Origin: Prinia subflava
Taxonomy: Eukaryota; Chordata; Aves; Passeriformes; Cisticolidae
Direction: 5' to 3'
DNA length: 64,000 bases
Assembly (NCBI RefSeq): GCF_021018805.1
Contig: NC_086256.1
Span: forward strand, 13,954,032 to 14,018,031
A program made the position numbers and the translations under genes. This document shows positions 62,080-64,000 of the stretch, one piece after another. How positions within the stretch are numbered: the stretch's first letter is position 1; each line of letters starts with the position of its first letter. The notes under the pieces are model-generated. The model saw only the letters and a list, made by a program, of their open reading frames with translations. It did no database searches and was not told where the DNA came from.

Positions 62080-64000
62080 GTGAGTAGGAACCGTGCAGGG
62101 AGAGTGCAGGGCGAGTAAATAGAGGCATCGAGGTTAAACCGCGGGAATGGGTGGGTCACCGAGAAGCAGTGCAAAGGCAATGCTTGGTTCGGCTCTGTTT
62201 GCCTGTGAGTCGTGGCTGAACGCTGCGTTTGGAAAACCTAGGATAAGTTATTGAAATCTGCTTTCATTTCCCTGAACCAACCACCGTGCTGCATCGTGAC
62301 TAAGGGCAGGATAATGACGGGTTTACACGGCGTTCATGTCTCATGATCAAAGGGAACATAACCCGCGTTGGGGTGCCAGGGCTGCGGTGGCCAGCGGCAG
62401 CCCCGGGGGCACGGCCGGGCCGGGCCGGGAAACGCCGAGCGGGGACAGCCCGGCCCTGCCCTGGGCCCGGGGCTTGCCGGCAGCGCCAGGCCCGTCCCCG
62501 GCTCTCGGCGCTGAGGGCAGCGGGGCCCAGCCCGCAGGGCTGGCGGCAGCAGAGGGGCCCTGCCCGGGATGCAGCAGGCAGGAGTCGCTCCGTGCCCGGA
62601 GCTGCCCTCACGGTACCGCCGGTGCCGCCCCAGAGCCGGCAGCGAGCCCGGCTTCGGGCATTAAATGGTTAATTGGATTAATGCGCTTTCAGGCTGAAAA
62701 GAGGCGAAATACAATTGCGTAATATCCAGCCCAGATTTAAAAAGTGTAATGAAGGCTCTTTAAAAAGAGCGCATAAACTTCCTGAAGATAAGTATCAACC
62801 AATTTCAAAGGAAAAATGTTTTTCTTGAGAACAACGATTAGTTTGGATACGAGTGCTAAAGAAGTCTGCCCATCCCTTTCCTTGCACACGGAGGTGACTG
62901 CCGGGAAGGCTGGCGCTCCTCACACAGGCAGGAGCACAAAGCTGGCTTTGTGGCAACGCTCTCTGTTGGCATAGCATCAAATGTATGAGGGTCTAATCCA
63001 TCCCTGTGACTTGTCACCTTTGCCAAGGCCCTTCTGGATAATTTTCAGGACCCAGACTCTTAGTTGATGTAGCTACCCAGGAACTAAAAGGTATGAGATA
63101 TTTAACTTCTCCCTAAGCTGGAATTATTCCTTGCAGAATGAAGTTTTTTGTGAAAAACAAACAAACACAAACCGCCAAACAAACCTGGGGGTCTGCATAG
63201 GCAAATCCATGTTCCCTTTCACAACTTTAGCAGGTAGGACAGGGGGATTTCCTTTTCAATATGCCCTGATAGAAAGAAGAGAAACTTGCCTGTCTGCTAG
63301 GGCAATCCTGGTTTGTTGAGAAGAAAGAGTCAGCCTTTGGATTCTGGATTTGGTTGCTATGAAGCTGACAAGAGAAGCAGAACTGGAAGTGCTGAGAACA
63401 GCCTCCTCTTAAAACAAAAGATGTCAATGCCCTTTCAGACACACAACACTGCATTGTTTTCAGTTAGCAAGAGGTTTATGTGAGTTCTTGCTTTGCAGGG
63501 GTTTCATCCTGCTGTATTCCATAATTACTCAGTTTTCACACACCCTTCATTTGCACTGAACCAGAGGAATCACTGGCTTTATCTGAGCTGATCCCATCTG
63601 TGCTCCCAGCTGCGCTGGCAGCTCCTCCCCACACGCAGTACCTGGGCGGGCAGAAGTCTCTCCTGTTTTCATTTCACTCGGGATCTCATCCCACAAAGCT
63701 CCCTGCACCTCCCACAGGGGCTGCCAGAGCAAACGCCCGTAGGATCGGCTCTCTGAGGAGGGCAGAGGCTTTCCTTTATTCATCTAAACTCATTGTGTTC
63801 TGTGGGAAGCCTTCCCTGCAAATAAAAGCCAAAACTGCTTTCTGAGAAATGTGAGTCAAGGACTGAAGGCACCATGCACATTGTTTGTCTGGACTTTTTT
63901 TAAGAGTGTGGGGAGGAAGGGAAGAAGTAAAGATGTGATTCTTGCTTGTATGTTGTGTTCAGCCACAAGCAAACAATGTGACAATGCTGATCCGGTCTAA
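62080..64000 (+). other. DNASE2B: DNASE2B intron 1 (partial)
   Basis: This follows the exon 1 donor. A very GC-rich block at about 62370-62650 contains many CpG, CCCGG and GGGCC words and looks like an extension of the promoter CpG island. The remainder is ordinary sequence. No further DNASE2B exon or other gene was recognised. Confidence 0.6.

Overview
The window is vertebrate nuclear DNA and almost certainly from a bird. Genes are split by GT-AG introns. The one clear interspersed repeat is a 5'-truncated CR1 LINE, the characteristic avian/reptilian retroposon, and repeat density is otherwise low. The PRKACB introns are compact, and the uricase gene has the cysteine-rich form described from uricotelic sauropsids. 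The gene order PRKACB - SAMD13 - UOX (opposite strand) - DNASE2B is the conserved amniote order known from human chromosome 1p31.

Layout. 1-9426: an upstream intron of PRKACB; its first exon lies outside the window. 9427-21658: nine coding exons of PRKACB on the + strand (everything after the alternative first exon), with the CR1 inside the last intron. From 21659 to about 23.8 kb: the PRKACB 3' UTR. About 23.8-34.2 kb: intergenic DNA with a short CR1 scrap, a tandem CRE-like site and an orphan CpG-rich, ZNF143-motif promoter at about 31.65-31.95 kb. 34.2-34.9 kb: a strong CpG island, the likely SAMD13 promoter. 36069-45307: three SAMD13 exons carrying a complete 102-codon reading frame. 45308-53938: the convergent intergenic gap. 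53939-60775: an intact eight-exon urate oxidase (UOX) gene on the - strand. 61.4-61.96 kb: a GC-rich promoter shared head-to-head with DNASE2B. 61964-62079: DNASE2B coding exon 1 (signal peptide); the rest of that gene lies to the right of the window.

The most interesting content is the uricase gene. Birds excrete urate and are classically said to lack uricase, yet here all eight exons splice in frame with no stop or frameshift to a protein of about 323 residues. It differs strikingly from a working liver uricase. It has 16 cysteines. The catalytic histidine (His256 in Aspergillus flavus numbering) aligns with phenylalanine. The C-terminal peroxisomal SRL/SKL signal is replaced by a longer tail containing three more cysteines. 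This matches the recently proposed cysteine-rich urate oxidase (CRUOX), a co-opted skin protein, rather than a decaying pseudogene. A perfect 142-bp tandem duplication covers the 3' end of its second coding exon and the splice donor.

PRKACB (a cAMP-signalling kinase), SAMD13 (a small SAM-domain protein), UOX (urate oxidation) and DNASE2B (an acid nuclease, lens-associated in mammals) are neighbours by ancestral synteny rather than members of one pathway. The head-to-head UOX/DNASE2B pair is the only arrangement that suggests shared regulation.
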